DNA of 64,000 bases from Deinococcus seoulensis (GCF_014648115.1 NZ_BMQM01000004.1:137155-201154); one strand, 5' to 3'; positions 21,536-32,128 are shown, counted from the stretch's first letter. The notes: generated by a model not told the origin, from the sequence alone. A program made the numbers and translations.

Positions 21536-22063
21536 CTACAGCCCGATCAGGGCGCCCAGCGCGGCCGCGCCGATCACGACCAGCGCCGGGTTCACGCGCG
21601 TGCGGGTCAGCAGCGCGAACGCGGCGGCAGCGATGACGGCGCCCGCCACGTTCTGCACGCTGCCGCGCGCCAGGACCAGCACCCCGGCCAGCAGCACGCC
21701 CCCCCCGAACGGCAGCAGGGCGCTGCGGATGGTGGGCAGCCACTTCCAGCCCAGCAGGCGCCTCCAGGCGAGGGCGGCGGCGGCGCTCAGCAGCGCGGTG
21801 GGGCCGTAGAAGCCCAGCGTGGCGGCGGCCGCTCCGGCCCACCCGCCCGCCGCGAAGCCGTAGTGGGTCATGGCGAGCATGTTCGGTCCGGGCATGACCT
21901 GCCCCAGCGCGAACCCGCTGGCGAGCGTCCCTGGCGTGATCCACTGCCGCTGCCCGACCAGCACCCGTTCGATCTCGGCCAGGTTCGCCCCGCCGAAACT
22001 GATCAGCCCCAGCCTCGTGAAGGTCAGCAGGATATCCAGCCAGTTCGCCCCGGCGTCCGTCAC
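21536..22063 (-). CDS. Chromate transporter half-protein, second subunit
   Basis: 175 residues, one CHR domain with about six hydrophobic segments. [15 protein letters not shown] and [16 protein letters not shown] are the conserved FGG and PGPN motifs of the chromate ion transporter family. It starts at GTG 22063 and overlaps the upstream half by four bases (GTGA). In this family two short CHR proteins usually pair to make one transporter; the natural substrate may be chromate or another oxyanion. Confidence 0.9.
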   Translation of the reverse strand: MTDAGANWLDILLTFTRLGLISFGGANLAEIERVLVGQRQWITPGTLASGFALGQVMPGPNMLAMTHYGFAAGGWAGAAAATLGFYGPTALLSAAAALAWRRLLGWKWLPTIRSALLPFGGGVLLAGVLVLARGSVQNVAGAVIAAAAFALLTRTRVNPALVVIGAAALGALIGL

Positions 22064-22677
22064 GGCTGCTCCTGCGGGCGGGGGCGGTGCAGGATCAGGC
22101 CCGCGCCCACCACGACCCCCAGCACCGGCAGCAGGTCCAGGCGCAGCAGGCCGATCCCGGCGAAGGTCGCCAGCGCCAGTGGCCACCCGCCGCGCAGGCC
22201 ACCCACGACCCGCAGGACCGGCAGGGCCGCCGTGAGCATGACCGCCAGGGCCGCACACGCCGCGCCGCGCAGCGCACTCTGAAGCGGTGCGGGCAGCCCG
22301 CCGGGCAGGCCCAGCGTGACGACCGTGACGGCCAGCATGGCGATCAGTCCGGGCGTCAGGACACCCACGACCGCCCAGAGCGCGCCGGGCCAGCCGCGCA
22401 GGCGCGCGCCGATCATGGCGGCCAGATTCACGGCGTTCGGGCCGGGCGTCAGTTGCGCCAGCGTGTACGATTCCGCGAAGTCCAGTTCGGTCATCCAGGC
22501 GCGGCCCAGCACGGCGCGGCGCATGTGGGCGGGCAGGCCCCCGCCGATGCCCACCATCGCCACGCCCGCGAACACCCGCAGCAGGTCCGCGTGCGTGGGC
22601 GTGACCGGAACCGGCGCCGGTGGGTGGTGGGGTGCGTCCTCCGGCGGGGCGGGCGGCGGGGCGGTGGGAGCACTCAT
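22060..22677 (-). CDS. Chromate transporter half-protein, first subunit
   Basis: 205 residues. A Pro-rich N-terminal tail of about 25 residues precedes the CHR domain, with [15 protein letters not shown] in place of the usual FGG motif and [15 protein letters not shown] as the PGPN motif. The two CHR halves are co-translated through a GTGA overlap. The ATG at 22677 lies immediately against a full copy of the dispersed repeat, so the promoter must be in or beyond that repeat. Confidence 0.88.
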   Translation of the reverse strand: MSAPTAPPPAPPEDAPHHPPAPVPVTPTHADLLRVFAGVAMVGIGGGLPAHMRRAVLGRAWMTELDFAESYTLAQLTPGPNAVNLAAMIGARLRGWPGALWAVVGVLTPGLIAMLAVTVVTLGLPGGLPAPLQSALRGAACAALAVMLTAALPVLRVVGGLRGGWPLALATFAGIGLLRLDLLPVLGVVVGAGLILHRPRPQEQP

Positions 22678-22682
22678 CTGAA

Positions 22683-22800
22683 CTCCGGTTGAACAGCATC
22701 CAACCCGGGCAGAGCGAGCAGGAGAGAAGCGGATTCCGGGCGCGGAGTTGGCACCCCGGTGCCGTGCCGGGGTGTGAACGCAACAGACGGAATCCGTTCC
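22683..22800 (-). repeat. Dispersed ATACGGA repeat directly upstream of the chromate transporter
   Basis: Contains CTCCGGTTGAAC at one end, the shared GCAGGAGAGAAGCGGATTCC block, a GGCACCCCGG...CCGGGGTGTG hairpin, and ACAGACGGAATCCGTTCC at the other end. The order matches the 17397 copy. It begins five bases from the ATG of the first chromate subunit. A further end fragment (GATTCCGTCCGTATGA) is at 22922-22937. Confidence 0.7.
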
Positions 22801-22967
22801 ATGGCCCGAGGCTACTCCCGGCCCCGCCGCTCGGGCGTGACTGTCGGGGGAACACCCGTGCACGCAACGCACGCAATCCCACCCACCCGCGCGGCCCGGC
22901 CCAGCACTACGCCAACTGGCTGATTCCGTCCGTATGAATTCGCCCGTGGCGTATCCTGCGAGGCACG

Positions 22968-23990
22968 ATGACCACCTCACCCCCGGACGCCGCCGTGCAC
23001 GTTCGCGACCTGCGCAAGGCCTACGCCGTCCACGAGAAGGAACCCGGCTTCATGGGCAGCCTGCGCTCGTTCGTGAGCCGCAAGACCCGGCAGGTCGAGG
23101 CGGTGCGCGGCGTGAGTTTCGACCTGCACCCCGGCGAGGTCGTGGGGTTCCTCGGGCCGAACGGGGCGGGGAAGACCACCACACTCAAGATGCTCTCGGG
23201 CCTGCTGCACCCGTCGGGCGGCGAGGCGCGCGTGGCGGGCTTCGAGCCCCGGCGGCGCGAGGCGGCGTTCCTGCGGCAGATCACGCTGGTCATGGGGCAG
23301 AAGCAGCAGCTGATCTGGGACCTCCCGGCGCTGGATTCCTTTCTGGTCAATCAGGCGATCTACGAGATCCCGGACGACCAGTACCGCGCGACCATGCGTG
23401 AATTCACGGATGTGCTGGGCCTGGACGGCATCCTGAAGAAGCAGGTGCGCAAGCTGTCGCTGGGCGAACGCATGAAGTGCGAACTGGCCGCCGCGCTGCT
23501 GCACCGACCCAGGGTGCTGTTCCTGGACGAACCGACCATCGGACTGGACGTGAACATGCAGGAAAGCGTGCGGGCGTTCGTGCGCGACTACAACGAGCGG
23601 TACGACGCGACCGTGATCCTCACGAGTCACTACATGGCGGACGTGACCGCCCTGGCCCGCCGCATCCTGGTGATCGACCAGGGCGCACTGGTGTTCGACG
23701 GCGACCTGGGCAGCCTCGCCGGGCAGGCCGGGGCGGGGAAGACCATCCGGTTGCAACTGCGGTCCCCCGTGACCGCTCAGGTGCTCGCCGGGTACGGGCA
23801 GGACGTGAGTGTGGACGGCCTGAGCGCCCAGCTGAGCGTGCCGCGCGCCGAGGTCAGCGAACGCGCCGCGCGGCTGCTGGCCGACCTGGACGTGGCCGAC
23901 CTGACCGTCGAGGACCCCAGTATCGAGGCGATCATGGCTGACCTGTTCGGGCACCGCACGCCCCCCGCGCCCGCACTGGAGACCGTGTGA
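22968..23990 (+). CDS. ABC-2 type exporter, ATP-binding protein
   Basis: 340 residues. Walker [11 protein letters not shown]-loop VMGQKQQL, a degenerate signature [10 protein letters not shown], Walker [13 protein letters not shown] and the His switch TSHYMAD are all present. The insert [24 protein letters not shown] before the core is typical of the ATPases paired with PF06182-type permeases. A C-terminal 80-residue domain follows the core. A TATCCT box lies ten bases before the ATG. The stop overlaps the first permease (GTGA). Confidence 0.93.
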   Translation: MTTSPPDAAVHVRDLRKAYAVHEKEPGFMGSLRSFVSRKTRQVEAVRGVSFDLHPGEVVGFLGPNGAGKTTTLKMLSGLLHPSGGEARVAGFEPRRREAAFLRQITLVMGQKQQLIWDLPALDSFLVNQAIYEIPDDQYRATMREFTDVLGLDGILKKQVRKLSLGERMKCELAAALLHRPRVLFLDEPTIGLDVNMQESVRAFVRDYNERYDATVILTSHYMADVTALARRILVIDQGALVFDGDLGSLAGQAGAGKTIRLQLRSPVTAQVLAGYGQDVSVDGLSAQLSVPRAEVSERAARLLADLDVADLTVEDPSIEAIMADLFGHRTPPAPALETV

Positions 23991-24796
23991 GCCGCCCCGG
24001 CCCCCTGAACACCGCGCGGGTGCTGTTCGCCACGCATTTCGCGGAGATGGCCGAGTACCGCGCCGAGGTCGTCATCTGGATGCTGTCCGGCACGCTGTCG
24101 CTGGTCATGATGCTGGTCTGGATGGCGCAGGCGCAGGCCGCGCCCGGCGGGCAGATTCGCGGCTACGACGCCGCCGGGTTCGCCACGTACTTCCTGAGCA
24201 CCTGGCTGGTGTCGCAACTGCTGGTCGTGTGGGTCGCGTGGGAACTGGATTTCGAGATCCGGCAGGGCACCCTGTCCCCGAAACTGCTGCGCCCGCTGGA
24301 CCCGATGTGGACGCATTACGCGTCGCACGTCGCCGAGCGGCTGGTCAGGATCGTGCCCATGCTGGTGCTCGTCACGGCGTTCGCGCTGCTGTCCGGCGCG
24401 CGTTTCACGACCGAGTGGTGGGCGTACCCGGCCGCGCTGGGCCTCGCGGCACTGGGCTTCACGGCGCGCTTCCTGTACGAGTACGCCATCGGCCTGCTGG
24501 CCTTCTGGACCGAGAGCAGCACCAGCTTCCAGGAACTCGCGTGGCTGGTGTACGCCGCGCTGGGCGGCATGTTCGCCCCGCTGGACTTCTACCCCGCCTG
24601 GGTGCAGAACGTGGCCGTCTGGACGCCGTTCCCGTACATGCTGGGCCTCCCCGCGCAACTCCTGGCGGGCAAGGCCGGACCCGACGACGCCCTGCGCGGC
24701 GCGCTCGTCATGCTGGGCTGGCTGGTCGTGTTCTGGTTCCTGCGACTGGCCGTCTGGCGAGCTGGCCTCAAAAAGTACGGCGCGGTGGGAGCATGA
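23987..24796 (+). CDS. ABC-2 exporter permease 1
   Basis: 269 residues with about six membrane segments; the start is the GTG in the GTGA overlap with the ATPase gene. The segment DFEIRQGTLSPKLLRPLDPMW is the characteristic cytoplasmic loop of the ABC2_membrane_6 family (G-x-L...LLrPl). It forms a heteromeric exporter with the second permease; the substrate is unknown. Its stop overlaps the ATG of a 35-codon bridging ORF made of repeat sequence. Confidence 0.9.
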   Translation: MSRPGPLNTARVLFATHFAEMAEYRAEVVIWMLSGTLSLVMMLVWMAQAQAAPGGQIRGYDAAGFATYFLSTWLVSQLLVVWVAWELDFEIRQGTLSPKLLRPLDPMWTHYASHVAERLVRIVPMLVLVTAFALLSGARFTTEWWAYPAALGLAALGFTARFLYEYAIGLLAFWTESSTSFQELAWLVYAALGGMFAPLDFYPAWVQNVAVWTPFPYMLGLPAQLLAGKAGPDDALRGALVMLGWLVVFWFLRLAVWRAGLKKYGAVGA

Positions 24797-24900
24797 GGGT
24801 CGATGGTGAACGGTTGATGGTTGACAGAGGCTGGTGCGCTCTTCCATCAACCATCGACCATCAACATTCAACCCGCATCACGCCCAGGTGTGCCGCGTGA
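24793..24900 (+). CDS. Bridging micro-ORF inside the ABC operon, repeat-derived
   Basis: 35 codons starting MRVDGERLMVDRGW and ending TRITPRCAA. The ATG overlaps the stop of permease 1 (ATGA) and its TGA overlaps the GTG of permease 2 (GTGA). Most of it is an inverted array of GATGGTT heptamers. The likely history is that the repeat inserted at an existing four-base gene overlap and was kept only because it is open through to the next start, so ribosomes can still pass. It probably has no function as a peptide. Whether it is translated is not proven by sequence. Confidence 0.5.
   Translation: MRVDGERLMVDRGWCALPSTIDHQHSTRITPRCAA
24797..24873. repeat. Inverted heptanucleotide (GATGGTT) repeat inside ABC operon
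   Basis: The left arm carries GATGGTG, AACGGTT, GATGGTT, GACAGAG; the right arm carries the complement (CCATCAA, CCATCGA, CCATCAA, CATTCAA). The arms can form a long hairpin in the mRNA between the two permease genes. Same family as the arrays at 19097 and 45580. Confidence 0.7.
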
Positions 24901-25685
24901 CGCGCTACCTGCGGCTGCTGCGGATCTTCACGGGCGCGACCCTGTCGGCGCAGCTGGAGTACCGCGCGAACTTCGTGGGGGCGCTGCTGGCCAGTCTGGG
25001 CGAGGTGGGCGTGGCGCTGCTGGGCCTGGGGATCGTGTTCGGGCAGCCCGGCATTACCAGCGTGGGAGGCTGGTCGTTCCGGGAGGCGCTGCTGGTCACG
25101 GGGTTCTTCATGCTGACCGAGGGCGTGATCAGCGTGTTCATCCAGCCGAACATGAGCAAGATCGCGGACGCCATCCGCACCGGCAGCATGGACTTCACGC
25201 TGCTCAAACCCATCGACGCGCAGTTCGGGGTGAGTACCCGGCACCTGAACGTGCTGCGCGCGCCCGACCTGCTGATCGGGCTGGGCCTGATCGCCTACGC
25301 CGCGTCGGGCCTGAGCGTCACGGCGGGCGGGGTGCTGGGCGCGGCGCTGCTGTACGCCTCGGCGGTCGTGATCGTGTACTGCATCTGGTTGGCGCTGAGC
25401 ACCACGGCGTTCTGGTTCGTGAAGACGCAGAACGTCGCGGAACTGTTCAACGGCGTGTTCGGCGCGGCCCGCTTCCCGGTGTCGGCCTTCCCGCTGCCCG
25501 TGCGGGCGTTCCTGACGTTCGTGGTGCCGGTGGCGTTCATCACGACCGTGCCCGCGCAGGCCATGACCGGCGAACTGGCCTGGAGCGTGGCGCTGGCGTC
25601 GCCGGTCGTGGCGGCCGCGCTGTTCGTGGTGACCCGCCTGTTCTGGCTGCGCGCGGTCGGCAGTTACACCAGCGCGAGCAGCTGA
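24897..25685 (+). CDS. ABC-2 exporter permease 2
   Basis: 262 residues from the GTG at 24897, with about six membrane segments. ADAIRTGSMDFTLLKPIDAQF is the same family loop as in permease 1 (G-x-x-D-F-x-L-L-K-P). The start is placed at the GTG that overlaps the bridging ORF stop, because the family begins with a short VTRYLRLLRIF-type amphipathic helix and upstream codons are repeat sequence. The stop overlaps the next ATG (TGATG). Confidence 0.9.
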   Translation: MTRYLRLLRIFTGATLSAQLEYRANFVGALLASLGEVGVALLGLGIVFGQPGITSVGGWSFREALLVTGFFMLTEGVISVFIQPNMSKIADAIRTGSMDFTLLKPIDAQFGVSTRHLNVLRAPDLLIGLGLIAYAASGLSVTAGGVLGAALLYASAVVIVYCIWLALSTTAFWFVKTQNVAELFNGVFGAARFPVSAFPLPVRAFLTFVVPVAFITTVPAQAMTGELAWSVALASPVVAAALFVVTRLFWLRAVGSYTSASS

Positions 25686-26353
25686 TGCCCACAGGTCCGG
25701 GCGCCGGAGAGGCCCCAGGCTGGGAGGCCCCCACCTGGCAGACACTGGGCCTGAGCCGCCCGCGCGCCCTGCCCCTGACCGGCGCGGCCCGCGAGCGGCT
25801 GGCGCACCTGACCGAACTGCGCGACATCGACTCGCCCGCCGCAGCCGACCGCGCCGGGGCCGAGTACGCCGGGGAACGCTGGCTGGCGCCGGACCTGCTG
25901 GGCGTGCGCCCCTGGCTGCCGCCGGGCACGCCGCGCCGCGAGGTGCCGGGCGCCGTCCTGAACGGCGAGTGGACCGGCTTTCTGGCGCTGCTGGGAGAGT
26001 ACGGCCCCTGGGTGTACGCCGCCGACGTGCGGGCCTTGCAGGAACTCTCGGGTGCGTACGCCGCGCTGGTGCAGGCCGCGCAGACTGCCCCCGAGGACGT
26101 GGCGCTGCACGCCGCCGCGCGCTCGCTGGCCGACGCGCCACACCACACGCTGCTGATCCGGCTGGAAGCCACGCCGTACCGCCGCCCCGAACGTCCCGCG
26201 CGGTGGTGGCCCGCGCGCTGGTGGTCGTGGGGGCGACCCGGAAGGCAACCTCCCGCCGACGCCGCCACGCTGGTCGAACTGGAACGCGCCTTCTGGACGC
26301 TGGTGGCCGCGCACGCCCAGGACCGCCGCGCCGCCTGGGTCGCCCGCCGCTAG
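25685..26353 (+). CDS. Uncharacterised protein co-transcribed with the ABC exporter
   Basis: 222 residues. The ATG shares a base with the stop of permease 2, so it belongs to the operon. No family is recognised. The sequence is soluble, rich in Ala/Arg/Trp, and the C-terminal part has an unusual PARWWPARWWSWGRPGR stretch. Helical segments in the middle (LGEYGPWVYAADVRALQELSGAYAAL) suggest a compact helical domain. A role in the transport process is possible from position only. Confidence 0.65.
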   Translation: MPTGPGAGEAPGWEAPTWQTLGLSRPRALPLTGAARERLAHLTELRDIDSPAAADRAGAEYAGERWLAPDLLGVRPWLPPGTPRREVPGAVLNGEWTGFLALLGEYGPWVYAADVRALQELSGAYAALVQAAQTAPEDVALHAAARSLADAPHHTLLIRLEATPYRRPERPARWWPARWWSWGRPGRQPPADAATLVELERAFWTLVAAHAQDRRAAWVARR

Positions 26354-26486
26354 GGTGCCCCGGTCTGGGGTGCTCCGGTCGGGGGTGGGCATCCTCGCCG
26401 GGGACTTTAAGCGTGCGTTCACGTCCCTGCCGGATTGTCGGTTGCGGCCGACTGTGCCCCCCGCCGCCGCATTACATTCTCCGCAT

Positions 26487-27584
26487 ATGACTCCCGGCGC
26501 TACCGATCAGACCCCCATCCTGCTGCAACCCCTGACCCTGCGTGACATGAAGCTGCGTAACCGCGTGGTCGTGTCTCCCATGTGCATGTACTCCGCCGAC
26601 GGCGGCCTCGCCAACGACTTTCACCTGGTGCACCTGGGGCAGTACGCGCTGGGCGGCGCGGGCCTGATCATCACCGAGGCGGCCGCCGTGAGTCCCGAGG
26701 GCCGCATCAGCCCCGAGGACCTGGGCCTGTGGGAGGACCGGCACATCACGCCGCTGGGCCGCATCACGGACTTCGTGCACGAGCACGGCGGGCAGATCGG
26801 CATTCAACTGGCGCACGCCGGACGCAAGGCCAGCACCTACGCGCCCTGGCGCGGACGGGGCGCGGTGCCCGAGGAACGCGGCGGCTGGCAGGTCATCGGC
26901 CCGGCCGACGAGCCGTTCAGCGACACCTTCCCCACGCCCCGCGCCATGACCGAGGACGACATTCATCGCGTCACCGACGCCTTCGCGCAGGCCGCGCGCC
27001 GCGCCGAGATCGCCGGATTCGACACGGTCGAGATCCACGCCGCGCACGGCTACCTGCTGCACCAGTTCCTGTCGCCCCTGGCGAACACCCGCACCGACGG
27101 GTACGGCGGCAGTTTCGAGAACCGCACCCGCCTGCTGCTGGAAGTCACGCGCGCCGTGCGCCGCGTGTGGCCCATGCACAAGCCCCTGCTGGTCCGCCTG
27201 AGCGCCACCGACTGGGCCGACGGCGGCTGGGACGAAAGTCAGACGGCCGTGCTGTGCGGCCTGCTGGCCAACGAGGGTGTGGACGCCGTGGACATCAGCA
27301 GCGGCGGCCTGACGACCGCGCAGCAGATCACCGTGCAGCCCGCCTATCAGGTGCCGTTCGCCGCGCAGGTCCGGGCCGCCGCGCCGCACCTGAAGGTCAT
27401 CACGGTCGGCATGATCGACACCCCGGAACGCGCCGAGGAAATCCTGCGTAACGGCGACGCGGACCTGATCGCCCTGGCCCGCCCACTGCTGGGCGACCCC
27501 CACTGGGCCGAGGCGGCCGCCCAGCGCCTCGGCGCCGAACGCGACCTGATCCCGCAGTACGCCCGGGGCACCCGCACCACCTGA
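26487..27584 (+). CDS. Old yellow enzyme, YqjM/NamA-type NAD(P)H:flavin oxidoreductase
   Basis: 365 residues, an FMN-dependent TIM barrel. VVVSPMCMYSADGG carries the Cys that tunes FMN in the YqjM class; QLAHAGRKAS, the HAAHGYLLHQFLSP substrate motif (His pair) and NTRTDGYGGSFENR are diagnostic for this class. It reduces activated C=C bonds with NADPH and is often induced by electrophile or oxidative stress. TACATT (26473-26478) ends eight bases before the ATG; the upstream in-frame codons are therefore not used. Convergent with the ABC ATPase gene. Confidence 0.95.
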   Translation: MTPGATDQTPILLQPLTLRDMKLRNRVVVSPMCMYSADGGLANDFHLVHLGQYALGGAGLIITEAAAVSPEGRISPEDLGLWEDRHITPLGRITDFVHEHGGQIGIQLAHAGRKASTYAPWRGRGAVPEERGGWQVIGPADEPFSDTFPTPRAMTEDDIHRVTDAFAQAARRAEIAGFDTVEIHAAHGYLLHQFLSPLANTRTDGYGGSFENRTRLLLEVTRAVRRVWPMHKPLLVRLSATDWADGGWDESQTAVLCGLLANEGVDAVDISSGGLTTAQQITVQPAYQVPFAAQVRAAAPHLKVITVGMIDTPERAEEILRNGDADLIALARPLLGDPHWAEAAAQRLGAERDLIPQYARGTRTT

Positions 27585-27608
27585 CCGGCGTTCCGGTCCT
27601 GCCCTGCG

Positions 27609-28316
<708 letters not shown>

Positions 28317-28418
28317 GCGCGCATGCTAGAGCACGCGCCGGTGAACGGGTGTGCGGCGCGGCCTGCGGTGGGCGGCGCAGACTGTATTTCGGTCGTTTGT
28401 CAAGCTAGGATGCGCCTT

Positions 28419-29114
28419 ATGGCTCGGATGGACGATCTCAGACACTCTCCGCTTTTTCATGACGTCCCCCTGGAGGCCCTCCAGGAGGCGATGCAGGTCA
28501 TCACCGAACGCCGCTACTACCCCGGTCAGGTCATCCTGGAACAGGACGCCGAGGGCGAGGCGCTGCACCTGATCACCAGCGGCGTCGTGCGCGTCTCACG
28601 CATCAGCCTGGGCAGCCGCGAGCGCGTCATGGGTGACGTGTACGCGCCGGGCGTGATCGGCGAGACGGCCGTGCTGGGCGGCGGTGAACGCAGCGCCACC
28701 GTCCGCGCCCAGACGGACGTCACGACCCTGATGCTGTACCGCTCGCACTTCAAGCAGATTCTCAAACGGCACCCGCAGGTCCTGTGGAACCTGAGTGCCA
28801 TGCTGGTGCAGCGCGTCACGTTCCTGAACGACGAACTGATCGCCTTCGGCCTGAACACCGAATCCGCCCTCAGTCACGTGTTCACCAGCCTGTACCGGCA
28901 GCGCGTGCAGGCGGGCGTACCCGACCCGCAGGTGCTGCCGCTGTCCACGCAGGACATCATGGCCCGCATCTCCAGCAGCCGCGAGACCGTGTCGCGCGTC
29001 ATGCGCAAACTCGACGGGGCGGGCCTGCTGACGTACACCAGCGCGCAGGTGACCCTGATCGACCCGGACGGCCTGGAGAACATCGCGCTGGACGACAGCG
29101 ACAGCCCCGACTGA
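28419..29114 (+). CDS. Crp/Fnr-family transcriptional regulator
   Basis: 231 residues. An N-terminal cyclic-nucleotide-binding-like barrel (YYPGQVILEQDAEGEALHLI...GVIGETAVLGGGERSATVRA) leads into the long dimer helix and a C-terminal helix-turn-helix, STQDIMARISSSRETVSRVMRKL. The phosphate-binding signature of cAMP receptors (GE-(L/T)-A-(L)...RSA) is mostly kept (GETAVLGGGERSATV), so nucleotide binding is possible; there are no FNR-type cysteines. Start at 28419 because TAGGAT (28406-28411) is seven bases upstream. No target can be assigned. Confidence 0.9.
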   Translation: MARMDDLRHSPLFHDVPLEALQEAMQVITERRYYPGQVILEQDAEGEALHLITSGVVRVSRISLGSRERVMGDVYAPGVIGETAVLGGGERSATVRAQTDVTTLMLYRSHFKQILKRHPQVLWNLSAMLVQRVTFLNDELIAFGLNTESALSHVFTSLYRQRVQAGVPDPQVLPLSTQDIMARISSSRETVSRVMRKLDGAGLLTYTSAQVTLIDPDGLENIALDDSDSPD

Positions 29115-29139
29115 GGCGCCATCCGGCGGGCCACCCGGG

Positions 29140-29222
29140 GGCTGCCCTCCGGTGGGTTGCCCGCCGGGTGTCTGCCCGCTGTGTGTCTGCCCAATGGATG
29201 TCTGCCCAATGGAGGTCTGCAC
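29140..29222 (+). repeat. Short tandem repeats upstream of the FAH gene
   Basis: Units around TGTCTGCCCAATGGA follow one another with changes: TGTCTGCCCGCTGTG, TGTCTGCCCAATGGAT, GTCTGCCCAATGGAG, GTCTGCACTATG. They form the region just upstream of and into the -10 box (TATGCT, 29223-29228) of the next gene. Confidence 0.6.
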
Positions 29223-29234
29223 TATGCTGCGCGC

Positions 29235-29986
<752 letters not shown>

Positions 29987-29987
<1 letters not shown>

Positions 29988-30139
29988 TACGGACTGCCGT
30001 CTGTTTCGCCCTCCACCCGGAAGGGCGCCGGGTTGCCGATTCCACGTCCGGCAGTCTGCGCTGCTGCCACGTGTGCCTGCCCGGCTGGCAGGGTCCCGGC
30101 TGGAACGGTCACTGCAAACCATTACATCGGCGTGCGTAT
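29987..30139 (+). repeat. Dispersed ATACGGA repeat joining two convergent stop codons
   Basis: The left end (ATACGGACTGCC, CTGTTTCG, ACCCGG...CCGGGT, TTCCACGTCCGGCA) and a diverged right end (AACGGTCACTGCAAACCATT, CGGCGTGCGTAT) bracket a less conserved middle. The left base completes the TGA of the FAH gene and the right base completes the TGA of the GGDEF-EAL gene on the other strand. Confidence 0.65.
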
Positions 30140-31932
30140 CAATCCAGCGCGGGCAGCGGGGCCGGACGGCCGAACAGGAATCCCTGCAGGAACGTGCAGC
30201 GCACCTCGCGCAGCAGCGCCGCCTGCAGGGGCGTCTCGACCCCCTCGGCGACGGTCAGGACCTCCATCGCCCCGGCCAGGGTCACGATCGCGCGGATGAC
30301 TTCCAGGGCGCGCGTGCCGGCCGGCCCTTCACGCCCCAGGTCCCGCGTGAACGAACGGTCGATCTTCAGGATCTGCACGGGCAGGCTCGACATGGCCCCC
30401 AGGCTGCTGTACCCGGTCCCGAAGTCATCCAGCGCCAGCCGCACGCCCAGGCTCCGCAGGTCGTTCAGGACCGCTCCGGCCCGCTCGGCGTTCAGCAGGG
30501 AACTCTCGGTGATCTCTAGGACCAGCAGGTCCGGGTCCACGCCGGTTTCCTCCAGCACGGCGCGCACCTGCTCGGCGTAGCCGGGCTGCTCGAACTCGCG
30601 GGCACTGACGTTCACGCTGACCCGCCCGATCCGGCGGGTGTGGGCGTCCAGCGCCGCCTGCCGCAGCACGAACGCGCCGATGTTCAGGATCTGCCCGGTC
30701 GCCTCGGCCAGCGGAATGAACTCGGCGGGGCTGACCATCCCGCCGGGCCGGTTCCAGCGGACCAGCGCCTCGTGCCCGATCAAGCGGTGATCACTGGCCG
30801 TCACGACCGGCTGGTAGTACACCTGCAACTCGCCTCGTTCGATGGCGTGGTGCAGCGCCGCCGTCTTCTCGATGTCGTGCGGGTTGCGGCGGTCGTGCGC
30901 CACGTTGAAGTACGCGTAACTGTACCCGGCCTGCTTGGCGCGGTTCATGGCGGCGTCCGCCTGACTCAGCAGGCGTTCCGGGTCGCGGCTGTCCTCGGGG
31001 TAGATGCTCAGACCGGCACTCCAGTTCATCCAGAGTTCCTGCCCGGCCACCATGAACGGCCGCCGCAGGGCGTCCTCGATGCGGCGCAGCACCACGTCGG
31101 TGTCCTGGGCGCTGCGCACGTCGTTCAGGACGATCGTGAACTCGTCGCTGCCCATGCGGGCCACGAGGTCCCCGGTCGACACGCACCCCTGGAGCCGCTG
31201 CGCGACCTCCTGCAGCAGCGCGTCCCCGGCGGCGTGCCCCAGCGAATCGTTGATCAGCTTGAAGCCGTTCAGGTCCAGCAGGCACAGCGTCACCCGTTCC
31301 GAACGCTGGGAGGCGCGGCGCATGGCGTGCGTCAGGTGCTGCCGGAAGTGCGTGCGGTTGGGCAGCCCGGTCAGCGGGTCGTTCAGCGCGAGGCGGTCCA
31401 GTTCGTGCACGGTGCGGCGCAGCGCGATCTCGTCCATGACCAGCGCCGCGAACTCCTGCAGGGCTAGCACGTCGTCGGCGCTGAACGTGCCGGGCTGCGT
31501 GTCGAGCAGGCACAGGGTGCCCAGCTTGAACCCTTCGGGCGTGATCAGCGGCGCGCCCGCGTAGAAGCGCACGTTCAGGCTGCCCGTCACGGTCTCGAAG
31601 TCACGTACGCGCGGGTCGGCGGTCGCGTCCGGAATGACCAGCACCCCGGACTGCTCGATCGCCAGCGAGCAGATCGAGTGGTTGTCGCGGGGCGTTTCGC
31701 TCACGTCGCAACCGACCCGCGCCTTGAACCACTGCCGTTCCCGGTCCACCAGCGAGATCAGCGCCGTGGGTTTCCCGAAGTGCCGCGCGACCAACCGCAC
31801 GATCCGGTCGAACTGCGCTTCCGGGGCCGAGTCCAGCAGGCCCGTCTCGTACAGCGCGCGGAGGCGTCCGCCCTCGTCTCCGACAAGGTCGAAGCTGGGA
31901 GGAACGGCTGCGGTGGAACGTGCCAACAACAT
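30139..31932 (-). CDS. GAF-GGDEF-EAL cyclic-di-GMP signalling protein
   Basis: 597 residues. A GAF sensor (about 35-175; ALISLVDRERQWFKARVG and ICSLAIEQSGVLVI are typical) is followed by a GGDEF domain (about 190-345) with the active-site loop MGSDEF in place of GGDEF, and an EAL domain (about 350-590) with HEALVRWN, NVSAREF, EITESSL, LDDFGTGYSSL, KIDRSF and AEGVETP. The phosphodiesterase residues are all present, whereas the GGDEF Gly-to-Ser change may lower cyclase activity, so net c-di-GMP breakdown is likely. No membrane helix, so cytoplasmic. TACGCT lies seven bases before the ATG at 31932. Confidence 0.94.
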   Translation of the reverse strand: MLLARSTAAVPPSFDLVGDEGGRLRALYETGLLDSAPEAQFDRIVRLVARHFGKPTALISLVDRERQWFKARVGCDVSETPRDNHSICSLAIEQSGVLVIPDATADPRVRDFETVTGSLNVRFYAGAPLITPEGFKLGTLCLLDTQPGTFSADDVLALQEFAALVMDEIALRRTVHELDRLALNDPLTGLPNRTHFRQHLTHAMRRASQRSERVTLCLLDLNGFKLINDSLGHAAGDALLQEVAQRLQGCVSTGDLVARMGSDEFTIVLNDVRSAQDTDVVLRRIEDALRRPFMVAGQELWMNWSAGLSIYPEDSRDPERLLSQADAAMNRAKQAGYSYAYFNVAHDRRNPHDIEKTAALHHAIERGELQVYYQPVVTASDHRLIGHEALVRWNRPGGMVSPAEFIPLAEATGQILNIGAFVLRQAALDAHTRRIGRVSVNVSAREFEQPGYAEQVRAVLEETGVDPDLLVLEITESSLLNAERAGAVLNDLRSLGVRLALDDFGTGYSSLGAMSSLPVQILKIDRSFTRDLGREGPAGTRALEVIRAIVTLAGAMEVLTVAEGVETPLQAALLREVRCTFLQGFLFGRPAPLPALD

Positions 31933-32033
31933 GCTTCGCAGCGTAATGGCAAGGTCGTCACACAATTCTGATTCAGGATTCTTTAAGGCCGCCCGCCCAC
32001 CGCGCGGCCGCGCAGGAACGCCGTGCAGCACGC

Positions 32034-32078
32034 GCGAAAACGGGTGCACCCGCCCCGGCAGACGCGGGGGCGGGTGCA
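32034..32078 (-). terminator. Terminator between ACAD gene and GGDEF-EAL gene
   Basis: TGCACCCGCCCC (32045-32056) and GGGGCGGGTGCA (32067-32078) form a perfect 12-base stem with a ten-base loop. Read on the minus strand the stem is followed by CCCGTTTTCGCG, so it fits a terminator for transcripts coming from the acyl-CoA dehydrogenase gene. The rest of 31933-32128 holds the leaderless promoter of the GGDEF-EAL gene and no gene. Confidence 0.6.
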
Positions 32079-32128
32079 GATTGACCATTGACCGGGCTGG
32101 CCGGACCGCTGCGATGAACGACCTGTCC

